Positions 9,237-18,117 of a stretch of 64,000 nucleotides of DNA are shown in pieces. The translations under genes were made by a program, and so were the position numbers. Every line of letters starts with the position of its first letter. The first letter of the stretch is position 1. The DNA is taken from positions 1,453,001 through 1,517,000 of the forward strand of contig NZ_CP083455.1 in the NCBI RefSeq assembly GCF_020229735.1, in the 5' to 3' direction. The notes under the pieces are model-generated. The model searched no databases. It saw only the letters and a program-made list of their open reading frames with translations, and was not told the DNA's origin. This DNA comes from Deinococcus taeanensis (GTDB taxonomy: Bacteria > Deinococcota > Deinococci > Deinococcales > Deinococcaceae).

Positions 9237-10328
9237 TCAGCGGCTTTTCAGTTCGGTCCAGATGCGGTCGTACAGCCGCTGCGGACGCCCGGTGGGCAGT
9301 TCCCCGATGAAATCCAGCCGGCCGTCCCGGAGCCATGAGGGCGGCGGGTTCAGGGCCGGCACGTCCTTCAGGAAGTCATCCAGGTGCGGGCGGGCGGCCG
9401 CGTTCGGGGTGGCGTAGTACGTGTAGTTGCTGAGCTGCGCGCCGTTCCGGGCGTCCAGAATGAAGTTGATGAACTGGTGGGCGAGCGCCGGGCTGGCGCT
9501 GCGCTTCAGGATCACCAGGGTGTCCATGCTGATGGTCGTGCCCTGCCGGGGCAGCAGGACCTGCACGTCCGGGTTCTCCTCGGTGGCGATCAGCAGGTCA
9601 CCCACGTAGATCTGCCCCAGGTCAATCTGCTGGGCCAGGAGTTTGTTGCGGGTGCCGGGCCCACCGTCAAACCCCTGGAAGCCCCGCTTGGCGACCACGC
9701 GCCGCAGCAGGTTCCGTGCGGCGCGCAGTTCCGCGACGCGGGTGGTGTTCGCACTGAATCCCAGGAACTTCAACGCGGCGCCGATCACCTCACGTGGGTC
9801 GTCGAGCAGCACAAAGGAGAGCCGGTCCTCCGGGCCGAAAATTTCCGCCCAGGTGTCCTGAGGCACGTACCTGGACCGGTTGAACGCCAGGCCCGTCGCG
9901 GCGTACTGGTACGGCACCGAGTACGTGTTCCCCGGGTCGTACGCGGCGTTCAGGAAGCCGGGCGCGATGTTCTTCAGGTTCGGCAGCTGCGTCCGGTCCA
10001 GCGGTTGCAGGAGGCCAGCGCGGACCATTGTCTGCACCACATAGTTACTGGGCACGGCCAGGTCGTACTGGGCGCCGCCGCCCTGAAGCTTGGCGAGCAT
10101 CGCTTCATTGCTCTCGTACGTGTCCAGGATGACGCGCACGCCGCTGTGTTTCTCGAAGGTCTTCACGAGGTCCGGGTCGATGTACTCCGACCAGATGAAC
10201 ACGCGCAGGGTGCGGCTGTCCCCGCGCGCGGCCGGCACGGCGGCAGAGATCCCGGCCGTGGGTTTCGGGACGCGGTAACAGCTGCCCAGCAGCGCAGCCC
10301 CCAGCAGCAGCGCGGCCGTGCGCTTCAC
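9237..10328 (-). CDS. potD: spermidine/putrescine ABC transporter, substrate-binding lipoprotein PotD
   Basis: Extracellular polyamine-binding protein of 363 aa. The GTG start at 10328 overlaps the potC stop by 4 nt. The N-terminus is a lipoprotein signal (LLLGAALLGSC), followed by the family opening LRVFIWSEYIDPDLVKTFEKH. Further on are DLAVPSNYVVQTM, LNAAYDPGNTYSVPYQ and the late TISMDTLVILKRS typical of PotD/PotF. Last gene of potABCD; the proteins deliver polyamines to the PotB-PotC channel driven by PotA. Confidence 0.92.
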   Translation of the reverse strand: MKRTAALLLGAALLGSCYRVPKPTAGISAAVPAARGDSRTLRVFIWSEYIDPDLVKTFEKHSGVRVILDTYESNEAMLAKLQGGGAQYDLAVPSNYVVQTMVRAGLLQPLDRTQLPNLKNIAPGFLNAAYDPGNTYSVPYQYAATGLAFNRSRYVPQDTWAEIFGPEDRLSFVLLDDPREVIGAALKFLGFSANTTRVAELRAARNLLRRVVAKRGFQGFDGGPGTRNKLLAQQIDLGQIYVGDLLIATEENPDVQVLLPRQGTTISMDTLVILKRSASPALAHQFINFILDARNGAQLSNYTYYATPNAAARPHLDDFLKDVPALNPPPSWLRDGRLDFIGELPTGRPQRLYDRIWTELKSR

Positions 10329-11134
10329 GGGGCCCTCCGGGGGCGCAGCAGGGCGTTCGCGGCGATGACCGCCACCACCGTCACCAGCACCAGCAGGGCG
10401 CTCAGGGCGTTGATGTCCGGGGTGACGCCGCGTTTCACGTTCGTGTAGATCAGCACGGGCAGGGTTCTGAACCCCGATCCGCTCGTGAAGTACGTCACCA
10501 CGAAATCGTCCAGCGACAGCGTGAAGGCCAGCAGCGCTCCCGCCAGGACGCCCGGCATGGCCAGTGGCAGGATCACCTTGGAAAAGGACTGCCAGCCGCT
10601 GGCCCCCAGGTCCCGGGCGGCTTCCTCCAGTTCCGGGCCGTACCCGGCGAGGCGCGAGCGGACCGTGAGGGCCACGTAACTGATCTGGAACGTCACGTGC
10701 GCGAGCAGGACCGTCCAGAAGCCGTTGTCGAAGGTCCAGCCGGCGCGTTCCAGGCCGGCCCGGACGAATGCGTAGAACATCAGGAGGCTCACGCCCATCA
10801 CCACGTCCGGAATCACGATGGGCAGCACCAGCAGGCCGGTCAGCGCGGCGCGCAGGTGGATGGTGTAGCGCCACAGGCCCAGCCCGACCAGGGTGCCCAG
10901 CACCGTGCTGATCAGCGTGCTGACCACCGCGACGTTCAGGGTGTGCGTCAGCGCCTCGCGCACGTCCGCGCGGGCGAACAGCACGGCGTACCAGCGGGTC
11001 GTGAAACCAGCCCAGGTCGCGCCGAAGCGGGAATCGTTGAAGGAAAAGACGATCAGCACCACGATCGGCAGGTACAGGAACAGGTACACCAGCGCCGCCC
11101 ATGCGCCCAGCAGAGGGTGGGTGCGGCCGGTCAT
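10325..11134 (-). CDS. potC: spermidine/putrescine ABC transporter permease PotC
   Basis: Inner-membrane permease of 269 aa with about six transmembrane helices. The EAA loop that contacts the ATPase is seen as LEEAARDLGASGWQSFSKVILPLAMPG. The segment AFTLSLDDFVVTYFTSG is a hallmark of PotC. Start and stop overlap potB and potD by 4 nt each, giving tight translational coupling. Confidence 0.92.
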   Translation of the reverse strand: MTGRTHPLLGAWAALVYLFLYLPIVVLIVFSFNDSRFGATWAGFTTRWYAVLFARADVREALTHTLNVAVVSTLISTVLGTLVGLGLWRYTIHLRAALTGLLVLPIVIPDVVMGVSLLMFYAFVRAGLERAGWTFDNGFWTVLLAHVTFQISYVALTVRSRLAGYGPELEEAARDLGASGWQSFSKVILPLAMPGVLAGALLAFTLSLDDFVVTYFTSGSGFRTLPVLIYTNVKRGVTPDINALSALLVLVTVVAVIAANALLRPRRAP

Positions 11135-11958
11135 CCGAGTTCCTCCAGGCCTTTATGCCCGGCGGCGCGGGCGTACGCCCACAGGCCCAGCAGCACCACG
11201 CCCATCAGCAGGAAACTCAGGGCGCTGCCGTACGGCCAGTCGCCGGCCTGGCCGAACTGGTTCTGAATCAGATTCCCGACAAGCGCCGCGCGGGCGCCTC
11301 CCAGAAGGTCACTGACCACGAAAGTCCCCAGCGCCGGAATGAAGGTCAGCAGCACGCCAGCCACCAGCCCGGGCAGGGTCTGCGGGAACACGGCGCTCAG
11401 GAAGGCCCGGGCGGGCGGCGCACCCAGGTCCTGCGCGGCCTCGTGCAGCCGCCAGTCGATCTTCTCCACGCTGGCGTACGCAGGCAGCACGAAAAACGGC
11501 ACGAACGCGTACACCATGCCCAACATTGTCGCGCTCAGGCTGGGCACCAGGTCGAAGGGCCGCAGGATGAGAATCCAGGCGTACACGCGAATCAGGAAGT
11601 TCGTCCAGAAAGGAATGATCAGCAGCAGCAGCAGCAGGTTCCTGCGGCGCTCGTCCTGCCGGGCGATGAAGAACGCCAGGGGGTAGCCCAGCAGCGCGCA
11701 CAGGCCCGAGGTGAGGGCCGCCACCCACACGCTGCGCCACAGGACGCGCAGGTTGTCGCCCGTCCACTCCTGAAACAGGGCGTCGTACCCGAAGACGCGC
11801 TGCCAGGATTCCAGGGTCCAGGGGGCGCCCACCTGCGCGAGGTCCGTGCGGGTCAGCACGGAGTAGGTCAGCATGACCGCGGCGGGCAGCACCAGGAACG
11901 CGGTAAGCCACAGCACGCCCGGTCCGAGCGTGGCAAAAAACCGCCGGACGGTCAGCAT
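11131..11958 (-). CDS. potB: spermidine/putrescine ABC transporter permease PotB
   Basis: Membrane permease of 275 aa. The ATG at 11958 (MLTVRRFFATLGPG) is chosen because the longer frame to 12090 reads into potA and begins with non-membrane sequence. Helices alternate with loops as in MetI-type permeases; the EAA motif is LHEAAQDLGAPPARAFLSAVFPQTLPG and the PotB-like FWTNFLIRVYAWILIL is present. It lies 55 bp after potA and overlaps potC by 4 nt. Confidence 0.92.
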   Translation of the reverse strand: MLTVRRFFATLGPGVLWLTAFLVLPAAVMLTYSVLTRTDLAQVGAPWTLESWQRVFGYDALFQEWTGDNLRVLWRSVWVAALTSGLCALLGYPLAFFIARQDERRRNLLLLLLIIPFWTNFLIRVYAWILILRPFDLVPSLSATMLGMVYAFVPFFVLPAYASVEKIDWRLHEAAQDLGAPPARAFLSAVFPQTLPGLVAGVLLTFIPALGTFVVSDLLGGARAALVGNLIQNQFGQAGDWPYGSALSFLLMGVVLLGLWAYARAAGHKGLEELG

Positions 11959-12013
11959 GGGCGCCCCCGCTGGTCCGGATGGCGGCGGCGGACACTCCGG
12001 CCTGAGGGCGGGT

Positions 12014-13147
12014 TCACGCGTCCTCCAGCACCACAAGGTTGTCCGGCGGGAGGTACAGCGTGACGTCCTCTTCGTAGTCGAAGTCCTCATCTGCGCCGAT
12101 ATCGGCGTTCAGCTGAAACACCACGAGTTGCTGACCGCCGGCCTGCAGCAGGTACTGGTTCTCGGCGCCCGTGTACACGATGTCGTCCACACGGGCGCGG
12201 ATCTCGTTGCCTTCGGTGCCCTCGTCGCGCTCCATGCGCAGTTTCTCGGGCCGGACGGACAGGGTCACGCGCTGCCCGGCGCGCAGGCCTGCGCCGTGCG
12301 CGGTGCGCAGCGGGCCATGCGCGGTCTGCACGGTGGCGTGCCGCCCCTGAACATTCAGGACGGTGCCTTCGATCAGGTTGCTGCTGCCCAGGAAATTCGC
12401 GACGAACGCCGTGCGGGGCCGCTCGTAGAGGTCCTCGGCGCGGCCCAGCTGCTCCAGGCGTCCGCCGTTCATCACGGCGATCCGGTCACTCATGACCAGC
12501 GCTTCTTCCTGGTCGTGCGTGACGAACACAAAGGTGATGCCCAGCGTCTCCTGCAGGTGCGCAAGTTCCACCTGCAGCTCCTTGCGGAGTTTCAGGTCCA
12601 GCGCGCTGAGCGGCTCGTCGAGGAGCAGCACCTGAGGTTCGTTCACGATGGCGCGCGCCAGGGCCACCCGTTGCCGCTGCCCGCCGCTGAGCTGGTCCGG
12701 GCGGCGCGTGGCGAACTGCGCGATACGCACGCGCTCCAGGGCCGTCATGACCCGTTCGCGGGCCTGCGGGGCCGGCACGCCTTTCATGCGCAGGCCGAAC
12801 GCGACGTTGTCCTGGACGGTCATGTGCGGAAACAGGGCGTAGCTCTGAAAGACCGTGTTCACGTCCCGGCGGTGCGGCGGAACGCCCCGCATGTCGCGTC
12901 CCGCGATGCGGACTTCACCGGCATCGGGGTGTTCGAAGCCCGCCAGGATGCGCAGCAGCGTGGTCTTCCCGCACCCGGACGGGCCCAGCAGGCTGAAGAA
13001 TTCGCCGCGCCGCACGTCAAGATCGATGCTGTCCAGCACGACTGAGGGCGCGCCGTGCGCGCCACCACGGTAGCTTTTGCGCAGGCCCGTGACGCTGACG
13101 GCCGCGTCAGCGGCGAGGTCCCGCACGCGGCGGCCCCTGAATGTCAC
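12014..13147 (-). CDS. potA: spermidine/putrescine ABC transporter ATP-binding protein PotA
   Basis: ATPase of the polyamine importer, 377 aa. Walker A GPSGCGKTT, Q-loop VFQSYALFPHM, signature LSGGQRQRVALARA, Walker B VLLLDEPLSALD and switch histidine FVTHDQEEA are all present. A TOBE-type regulatory domain follows (IEGTVLNVQGRH, LSVRPEKLRM). I place the start at the GTG at 13147 because it overlaps the stop of a leaderless mini-ORF in the same transcript and has a purine-rich GGGGGGAGG upstream. The open frame continues to 13357, but that part is not protein-like and would cross the promoter. Confidence 0.92.
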   Translation of the reverse strand: MTFRGRRVRDLAADAAVSVTGLRKSYRGGAHGAPSVVLDSIDLDVRRGEFFSLLGPSGCGKTTLLRILAGFEHPDAGEVRIAGRDMRGVPPHRRDVNTVFQSYALFPHMTVQDNVAFGLRMKGVPAPQARERVMTALERVRIAQFATRRPDQLSGGQRQRVALARAIVNEPQVLLLDEPLSALDLKLRKELQVELAHLQETLGITFVFVTHDQEEALVMSDRIAVMNGGRLEQLGRAEDLYERPRTAFVANFLGSSNLIEGTVLNVQGRHATVQTAHGPLRTAHGAGLRAGQRVTLSVRPEKLRMERDEGTEGNEIRARVDDIVYTGAENQYLLQAGGQQLVVFQLNADIGADEDFDYEEDVTLYLPPDNLVVLEDA

Positions 13148-13188
13148 GCCGGTGATGGCGCGCCTCCCCCCGACTGAACAGAATGCAT
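13144..13188 (-). CDS. putative leaderless leader peptide of potA, 14 aa
   Basis: Reads MHSVQSGGGAPSPA then stop. The ATG lies exactly 7 nt after TACAAT, so a transcript would begin at or next to its start codon. The stop TGA shares bases with the potA GTG (GTGA), and the potA SD-like GGGGGGAGG lies inside the mini-ORF. The layout suggests translation of the peptide couples to potA initiation, perhaps for polyamine-sensitive control. Expression is not shown; the call rests on geometry. Confidence 0.55.
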   Translation of the reverse strand: MHSVQSGGGAPSPA

Positions 13189-13195
13189 GACCGAG

Positions 13196-13201
13196 ATTGT
13201 A
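13196..13201 (-). promoter_or_regulatory. -10 box of the pot operon
   Basis: TACAAT on the minus strand, 7 nt before the mini-ORF ATG at 13188. No convincing -35 is visible. Confidence 0.6.
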
Positions 13202-13292
13202 AGGAACCGTCCGCCTTTCGTGGGACGCCCGCACGCGGCGCGCTGAACTAGGGTGCGTGGCGAGAACGCCTGAAGCTGTGGAGGTGGCCCCT

Positions 13293-13847
13293 GTGGACCT
13301 GGAAGCGATTGTTGTGCCTGCCCTGCTGTTCGGCAGCGTGTTCGGTTTTCCGCTCATGCGCCGGCAGATGATTCACCGTCACCAGATGGAACGCGAAACG
13401 CTGCTTCGTCAGCTGCCACCCCCCGCCCCGACGCCGCCTGCGGCCCTGCCAGCCGCTCTCCCCACGCTGGCCGCCATGGATGACGCCCCGGCACTGGCAC
13501 TGCAGCTGCCCGAACCGCACCGCCTGTACGCGCTGGCGCTGCTGTGCCGCCTGCAGGACGCCCCGGCGCCGGCAGATTCGCGCTCGCGTGCGCTGCTCGC
13601 GCAGATCCGCGGGGAGTACCTGCGGGAGACGCTGCGCGCGTACCTGAATCTCACGCCAGGCGGCCGGGCGCAGCTGCGCCTTCAGGGCCAGGATCCGGAG
13701 GAACTGCTGCGCGCGCAGCTGCAGCGCCTGAATGACGGGGTGGCGGACGTCCTGCGGCACGATCACGGCGCTGCAGACCGGCTGCTCACGCAGGCGCATT
13801 TCCTCCGGGAGCGCTTTCAGGAAGTGCCGGAGCAGCCTCTGCGCTAA
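13293..13847 (+). CDS. hypothetical membrane-anchored protein, 184 aa
   Basis: The GTG at 13293 is preferred because GGAGG sits 8 nt upstream and a TAGGGT -10 at 13249-13254 would give a short leader. The N-terminus has one hydrophobic helix (LEAIVVPALLFGSVFGF), then a Pro/Ala-rich linker, then a helical cytoplasmic domain with LYALALLCRLQD and LREFL-like Arg/Leu repeats. I do not recognise the family. It faces divergent potA and precedes a GGDEF gene by about 100 bp. Earlier in-frame GTGs at 13257 and 13278 are possible starts. Confidence 0.65.
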   Translation: MDLEAIVVPALLFGSVFGFPLMRRQMIHRHQMERETLLRQLPPPAPTPPAALPAALPTLAAMDDAPALALQLPEPHRLYALALLCRLQDAPAPADSRSRALLAQIRGEYLRETLRAYLNLTPGGRAQLRLQGQDPEELLRAQLQRLNDGVADVLRHDHGAADRLLTQAHFLRERFQEVPEQPLR

Positions 13848-13951
13848 GGCAGGCGCTGGCCCGCTGCCTCTTCATGTTGCTGGCGGCCCCCCGGGTCAGG
13901 GCGCTGTGAGGCTGCGCGCCGTACGGTACCCCCGAAAGGATGTGCCGCCCC

Positions 13952-16129
13952 ATGCCGACCCTCAGTCTGACCGCCCTGCTCTCTACGGCCTTCGCGGCGA
14001 TCTTTCTGCTGTTCGGTCTGCTCGAAACGTACCTGAACACCCGGGCGGCCACGCAGCAGCTTCAGGCGAAAGTGGGCCAGTCGCTGGGGCAGTTCGCGTA
14101 CGAGATGACCGACAAGCTCGACCGCGGGATGTTCGAACGCGCCCGGGACCTGGAGATCCTCAGCGCGCTGGGAGACGTTCAGAATGTCCGCGCTGGGGGC
14201 GACCAGACGCGGACGCTGCTGGACCGGCTGAAGAGCACCTTTCCCAGTTACGCCTGGATTGGCCTGGCCGACCCGCAGGGCAAGGTGCTCGTCAGTACCG
14301 GCGGGCTGCTCGAAGGGCAGAGTGTCGCCACCCGCCCGTGGTTTCAGGGGGCCCTCAAAGGCCCCTTCGCGGGCGACGTTCACGAGGCGAAACTCCTGGC
14401 GGGACTGCTGCCCCGCGAGGGCAGCGAACCGCTGCGGTTCGTGGACGTCGCCACGCCGGTCCATAACGCTCAGGGCCGCGTGACCGGCGTACTCGGCGCG
14501 CACCTCAGCTGGACCTGGGCGCAGGAAGTGCGCGAATCCCTGCTGCAGCCGGTGCAGGACCGCGAGCAGTTCGAGGTGTTCATCGTTGACCGTCAGGGCG
14601 TGGTCCTGCTGGGTCCGCCGGACCTGCAGGGTCAGGCCCTGCCCGCGGCGCTGCTGGAGCGCTTTCCGGTCAGCGGGTACGCCGTGGAACGCTGGCCGGA
14701 CGGCCGGATGTACGTCACGGGCAGCAGCCGCAGCCGCGGGTACCGCACGTACACCGGCCTGGAATGGCGCGTGATAGTCCGGCAGGACACGCAGGTGGCC
14801 TTCGCAGGGGTCGGCGCCTTCCGCCGGACCTCCATTCTTCTGAACGTCAGCCTGAGCGTGCTGTTCGCGGCGCTGGGCCTCGTCCTGGCGCACTTTATCG
14901 CGCGGCCGCTGCGGCGGCTGAGGGCCGCGGCGCACGCCATTGAGGCCGGTGTGCTGAACGCCGAACTGCCGCCGGTGACCGCGTACGCCGAGGCCCGCAC
15001 CCTCTCGCTCGCCCTGCAGCGTCTGCTGGAGCACCTGAAACGCAACGAGCGGGACCTGGAACGGCGGATTCTGGACCGCACGGACGCCCTGCACCGCCGC
15101 ACGCAGGAGGCCGAGACGCTGTCGGCCCTGAGTGTTCTGTCCACGCAGCACCAGGACGCCGCGCAGCTCACCGCGGCGCTGGCGCCCCTGACGGCGCAGG
15201 CCTGCGCCCTGGATCTGGTCGCGTGGGCCACCGTGGACGGCGACACCGTGACGCTGCGCGTGCTCACCGAACAAAACGGCGCTCCGGCGTTCCCTGAGGC
15301 CGCCCGGTCGGAATCTGCCGAACGCAGCCTTCATTCCGTGGCCTCGGCGCTGGGTCAGCCGCTGTACGTCGAGGCGTACGCGCAACAGGTCCAGGCCCTG
15401 CCCGCTGCCGTTGCGTGGGGGGTACGGAGCGCCGCCTACATCCCGGTGTGCGGCCCGAACGGCGAGCGGACTGTGCTGTTCGCAGCCCGCTGCACCGACC
15501 GGCCGTGGACCGACGCGGACCGGCGGGTACTGGAGGCCGCGGCCCGCAGCGTGCAGATCAGCCAGGAGCGGCGCGCGTCCCTGCTGGAACTGGAGTTCGC
15601 GGCGCTGCACGACCGCCTGACGGGCCTGGGCAACCGCCGGGCCTTCGATCAGAATCTGGATCAGGCGGTCAGTGCCAGCAAACGCCACCAGGGCACGTTC
15701 GGCGTCATGGTCATTGACCTTGACGGGCTGAAGGGCGTGAATGACCACGAAGGGCACGAGCGCGGCGACGCGCTGCTGCGCGAGTTTGCCGGAGCGCTGC
15801 GCACCGCGTTCCGCAATGAGGACCGCATCTTCCGGCTGGGCGGCGACGAATATGCCGTGCTGCTCGACCGCGCCACGGTTTCAGGAGCGCGCACGGTACT
15901 CGAGCGCGTGCGGGCCGCCGTGCGCCTGACCCGTCAGGCTGGCTTTTCTCAGATGGACGCCAGCGCCGGCATCGCCTTCTTCCCGGAAGATGCCTGGGAG
16001 GCTCCGGCCCTGACGCGCCTGGCCGACGAACGGATGTACGAGGAGAAGCATGACCACCGGGCGTTGCGGCAGCACACGACCCTGACCACCCCAGGGGAGC
16101 CCACACCGACACCTGCCCTGGACTCCTGA
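13952..16129 (+). CDS. dCache-HAMP-GAF-GGDEF diguanylate cyclase, 725 aa
   Basis: Membrane-bound sensor predicted to make cyclic di-GMP. Order: TM helix (near 5-25); extracytoplasmic double-Cache-like sensor (about 35-280, with YAWIGLADPQGKVLVSTGG and TRPWFQGALKG); second TM near 295-315; HAMP-like linker; coiled coil; GAF-like domain (about 385-540); C-terminal GGDEF domain with DRLTGLGNRRAF and active site GGDEY near residue 630. Tyr in the last position is tolerated in active cyclases. The start at 13952 has AAGGA about 11 nt upstream; an ATG at 13940 is too close to that SD. Confidence 0.87.
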   Translation: MPTLSLTALLSTAFAAIFLLFGLLETYLNTRAATQQLQAKVGQSLGQFAYEMTDKLDRGMFERARDLEILSALGDVQNVRAGGDQTRTLLDRLKSTFPSYAWIGLADPQGKVLVSTGGLLEGQSVATRPWFQGALKGPFAGDVHEAKLLAGLLPREGSEPLRFVDVATPVHNAQGRVTGVLGAHLSWTWAQEVRESLLQPVQDREQFEVFIVDRQGVVLLGPPDLQGQALPAALLERFPVSGYAVERWPDGRMYVTGSSRSRGYRTYTGLEWRVIVRQDTQVAFAGVGAFRRTSILLNVSLSVLFAALGLVLAHFIARPLRRLRAAAHAIEAGVLNAELPPVTAYAEARTLSLALQRLLEHLKRNERDLERRILDRTDALHRRTQEAETLSALSVLSTQHQDAAQLTAALAPLTAQACALDLVAWATVDGDTVTLRVLTEQNGAPAFPEAARSESAERSLHSVASALGQPLYVEAYAQQVQALPAAVAWGVRSAAYIPVCGPNGERTVLFAARCTDRPWTDADRRVLEAAARSVQISQERRASLLELEFAALHDRLTGLGNRRAFDQNLDQAVSASKRHQGTFGVMVIDLDGLKGVNDHEGHERGDALLREFAGALRTAFRNEDRIFRLGGDEYAVLLDRATVSGARTVLERVRAAVRLTRQAGFSQMDASAGIAFFPEDAWEAPALTRLADERMYEEKHDHRALRQHTTLTTPGEPTPTPALDS

Positions 16130-16300
16130 CCAGCACTTTCTTCATCTTCAGCCCCCGTCCATCAGAAGATGGCGGACGCAGATTTGCGTGTTCAGGGCGG
16201 AGAACACAGGGGCCGGGGTGCGTCCCCCGGCGTTCGGAACCATAGGGCACCATTAGGGAAAGTTCAGCTCCAGTCAGGTGAGGCGTGGCACCGTGGGCCC

Positions 16301-17146
16301 ATGAAACACGTGCTCACCACCCTGACCCTGGCTGTTACCGCTGCTGTCGCCTCTGCCCAGACCGCTCCGCGCATCACGTCGCAGAGCATCATCGTGAACC
16401 CCGTGGTCTCGCCTCTGAAGGTCAGCGTGTGGACCGGAAAGGACACCACCGGCACGAAGACGCCAGCCTACGTCGCCGGGGACCGCATCACCCTGAATGT
16501 GAAGACCACCCAGGACGCGTACGTTTACCTGTTCAACGTGAACCACAAGGGCGAGATTGATCTGATCCTCCCCAACCGCTTCGCGACAGGCGCGAACTTC
16601 GTGAAGGCGAACACCACGAAGAGCTTCCCCAGCGCCGAGGACAAGTTCACGTTCGACATTGCCGGTCCGGCCGGGCTGAACAAGGTGCTCGCCCTGGCCA
16701 GCACGACCGAACTGGACCTGACGGACATCGCGCAGTTCAAAGCTGACCAGCAGACCGGTTTTGCGACCGTGACCGTCAAGGGCGGTCAGGCGGGGCTGGC
16801 CCAGGCGCTGTCCATTGTGGTGCAGCCGCTGAAGTCCCAGGAGTGGGTGACGGACGTCGCGCAGTACGAAATCTCCGCGAAGGTCGCCACGCCCCCGGTG
16901 CCGGTGATGACCACGACATCCACCTGGAAGGCGAGCTTCACCTCCGGCATGACGCTGGCGCGCGTGTATGACTTCTACGCGAACCAGCTGCGTGCCGAGG
17001 GGTACGTTCTGGAGGAGAAGGTGTCCAGCCAGCTTCAGGTGGTGGGGCGCTTCACCCTGACCGATAACGTGAAGGCCCGCCTGACCGTGAAACAGCGTGC
17101 CGCGGGACGCAACACCTTCGACGTGGTGCTCGTCCGCCAGGAGTAA
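16301..17146 (+). CDS. secreted DUF4384 domain protein, 281 aa
   Basis: Signal peptide (MKHVLTTLTLAVTAAVASAQ), then a DUF4384-type beta domain: VAGDRITLNVKTTQDAYVYLFNVNHKGEIDLILPN. A second C-terminal module (about 205-281) begins STWKASFTSGMTLARVYDFY and may be a small alpha/beta domain. The exact role is unknown; DUF4384 proteins are often extracytoplasmic. The open frame extends upstream to 16169, but that part lacks a signal peptide and looks non-coding. A clear terminator follows. Confidence 0.82.
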   Translation: MKHVLTTLTLAVTAAVASAQTAPRITSQSIIVNPVVSPLKVSVWTGKDTTGTKTPAYVAGDRITLNVKTTQDAYVYLFNVNHKGEIDLILPNRFATGANFVKANTTKSFPSAEDKFTFDIAGPAGLNKVLALASTTELDLTDIAQFKADQQTGFATVTVKGGQAGLAQALSIVVQPLKSQEWVTDVAQYEISAKVATPPVPVMTTTSTWKASFTSGMTLARVYDFYANQLRAEGYVLEEKVSSQLQVVGRFTLTDNVKARLTVKQRAAGRNTFDVVLVRQE

Positions 17147-17164
17147 GTTCCCCGGAACAGAACG

Positions 17165-17190
17165 ACCCCAGGAACATCCTGGGGTCTTTT
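17165..17190 (+). terminator. rho-independent terminator
   Basis: Hairpin ACCCCAGGA-ACA-TCCTGGGGT followed by CTTTT, 18 nt after the DUF4384 gene. Confidence 0.85.
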
Positions 17191-17239
17191 GTGCGTGTCA
17201 GGCGGTGAGGTCAGCCCCGGCGCGCCTCAGCTCTGGGGT

Positions 17240-18001
17240 TCAGACGGTCAGGACCTCATGCCCCCCGGAGGTGACGACGACAGTGTGCTCGAACTGGGCA
17301 CTGGGGCTCTTGTCGGCCGTGATGACGGTCCAGCCGTCGGCCAGCAGGCGCGTTTCAGGGCGACCCAGGTTCACCATGGGCTCAATGGTGAACACCATGC
17401 CCGGCTGGAGTTTCAGCCCGGTGTACCGCGCCCCGTAGTGCAGCACGGTCGGTTCCTCGTGCAGGCGCCTGCCGATGCCGTGCCCGGTGTATTCCCGCAC
17501 GACACCGTATCCGCGGCCTTCTGCCAGGGACTGGATAGCGTGCCCGAGGTCACCGAGGCGCGCGCCGGGCTTCACGAGTTCCAGCGCCCCATTCAGGGCG
17601 TCGCGGGTGGTGTCCACGAGCCCCTGCACTTCCGGGGTGACCTGCCCGACCGTGTACGTGTAGCAGGCGTCGCCGTAGTACCCGTCGAGAAGCACGCCGA
17701 TATCCACGCCGATGATGTCACCGCTCTGCAGGATCCGCCCGTCGGGAATGCCGTGGCAGATCACTTCGTTCACGCTGGCGCAGATGGTGCCCGGGAACGG
17801 GTTGTTCTTCGGCCCGTACCCCAGGTAGGCGGGTGTGGCGCCGGCCCTGCGGATGTGCTCCTCGGCGATCCGGTCGAGGTCCTGCAGGGTCGCGCCGGGT
17901 TTCACGTGAGGGTCCAGCACGCGGAAGGTCTCGGCGACCAGCGCGCCCGCACGGCGCATGATCTCAATTTCACGGGCGGACTTCAGGGACACGCGGCTCA
18001 T
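17240..18001 (-). CDS. map: type I methionine aminopeptidase, 253 aa
   Basis: Removes the initiator methionine from nascent proteins. Metal-binding segments are visible in order: GVDIGVLLDGYYGDA (Asp pair), GHGIGRRLHEEP (His) and FTIEPMV (Glu), with the late glutamate in FEHTVVVT. The start at 18001 is the ATG with a TAGCCT box 8 nt upstream; the frame extends to 18028 but without an initiation signal. It is divergent from the DppA-type peptidase. Confidence 0.93.
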   Translation of the reverse strand: MSRVSLKSAREIEIMRRAGALVAETFRVLDPHVKPGATLQDLDRIAEEHIRRAGATPAYLGYGPKNNPFPGTICASVNEVICHGIPDGRILQSGDIIGVDIGVLLDGYYGDACYTYTVGQVTPEVQGLVDTTRDALNGALELVKPGARLGDLGHAIQSLAEGRGYGVVREYTGHGIGRRLHEEPTVLHYGARYTGLKLQPGMVFTIEPMVNLGRPETRLLADGWTVITADKSPSAQFEHTVVVTSGGHEVLTV

Positions 18002-18009
18002 AGCGCATG

Positions 18010-18015
18010 AGGCTA
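18010..18015 (-). promoter_or_regulatory. -10 box of map
   Basis: TAGCCT on the minus strand with an 8-nt gap to the ATG at 18001. Confidence 0.45.
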
Positions 18016-18104
18016 ACACGGGCCGCACATGTCCTGGTGGTCCGGGCGCACACTGGCCGTCAGCGCCCGGCCGGCCGCGGGTGGCGCGGCGGCCTGCGCT
18101 GCTC

Positions 18105-18110
18105 TACGCT
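18105..18110 (+). promoter_or_regulatory. -10 box (leaderless) of the M55 peptidase
   Basis: TACGCT with a 7-nt gap to the ATG at 18118. Confidence 0.55.
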
Positions 18111-18117
18111 GCCGGGC

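Noticed and set aside
16278..16304. 8-codon GTG ORF ending on the DUF4384 start (ATGA)
   Set aside because: No TANNNT box at the right distance upstream.
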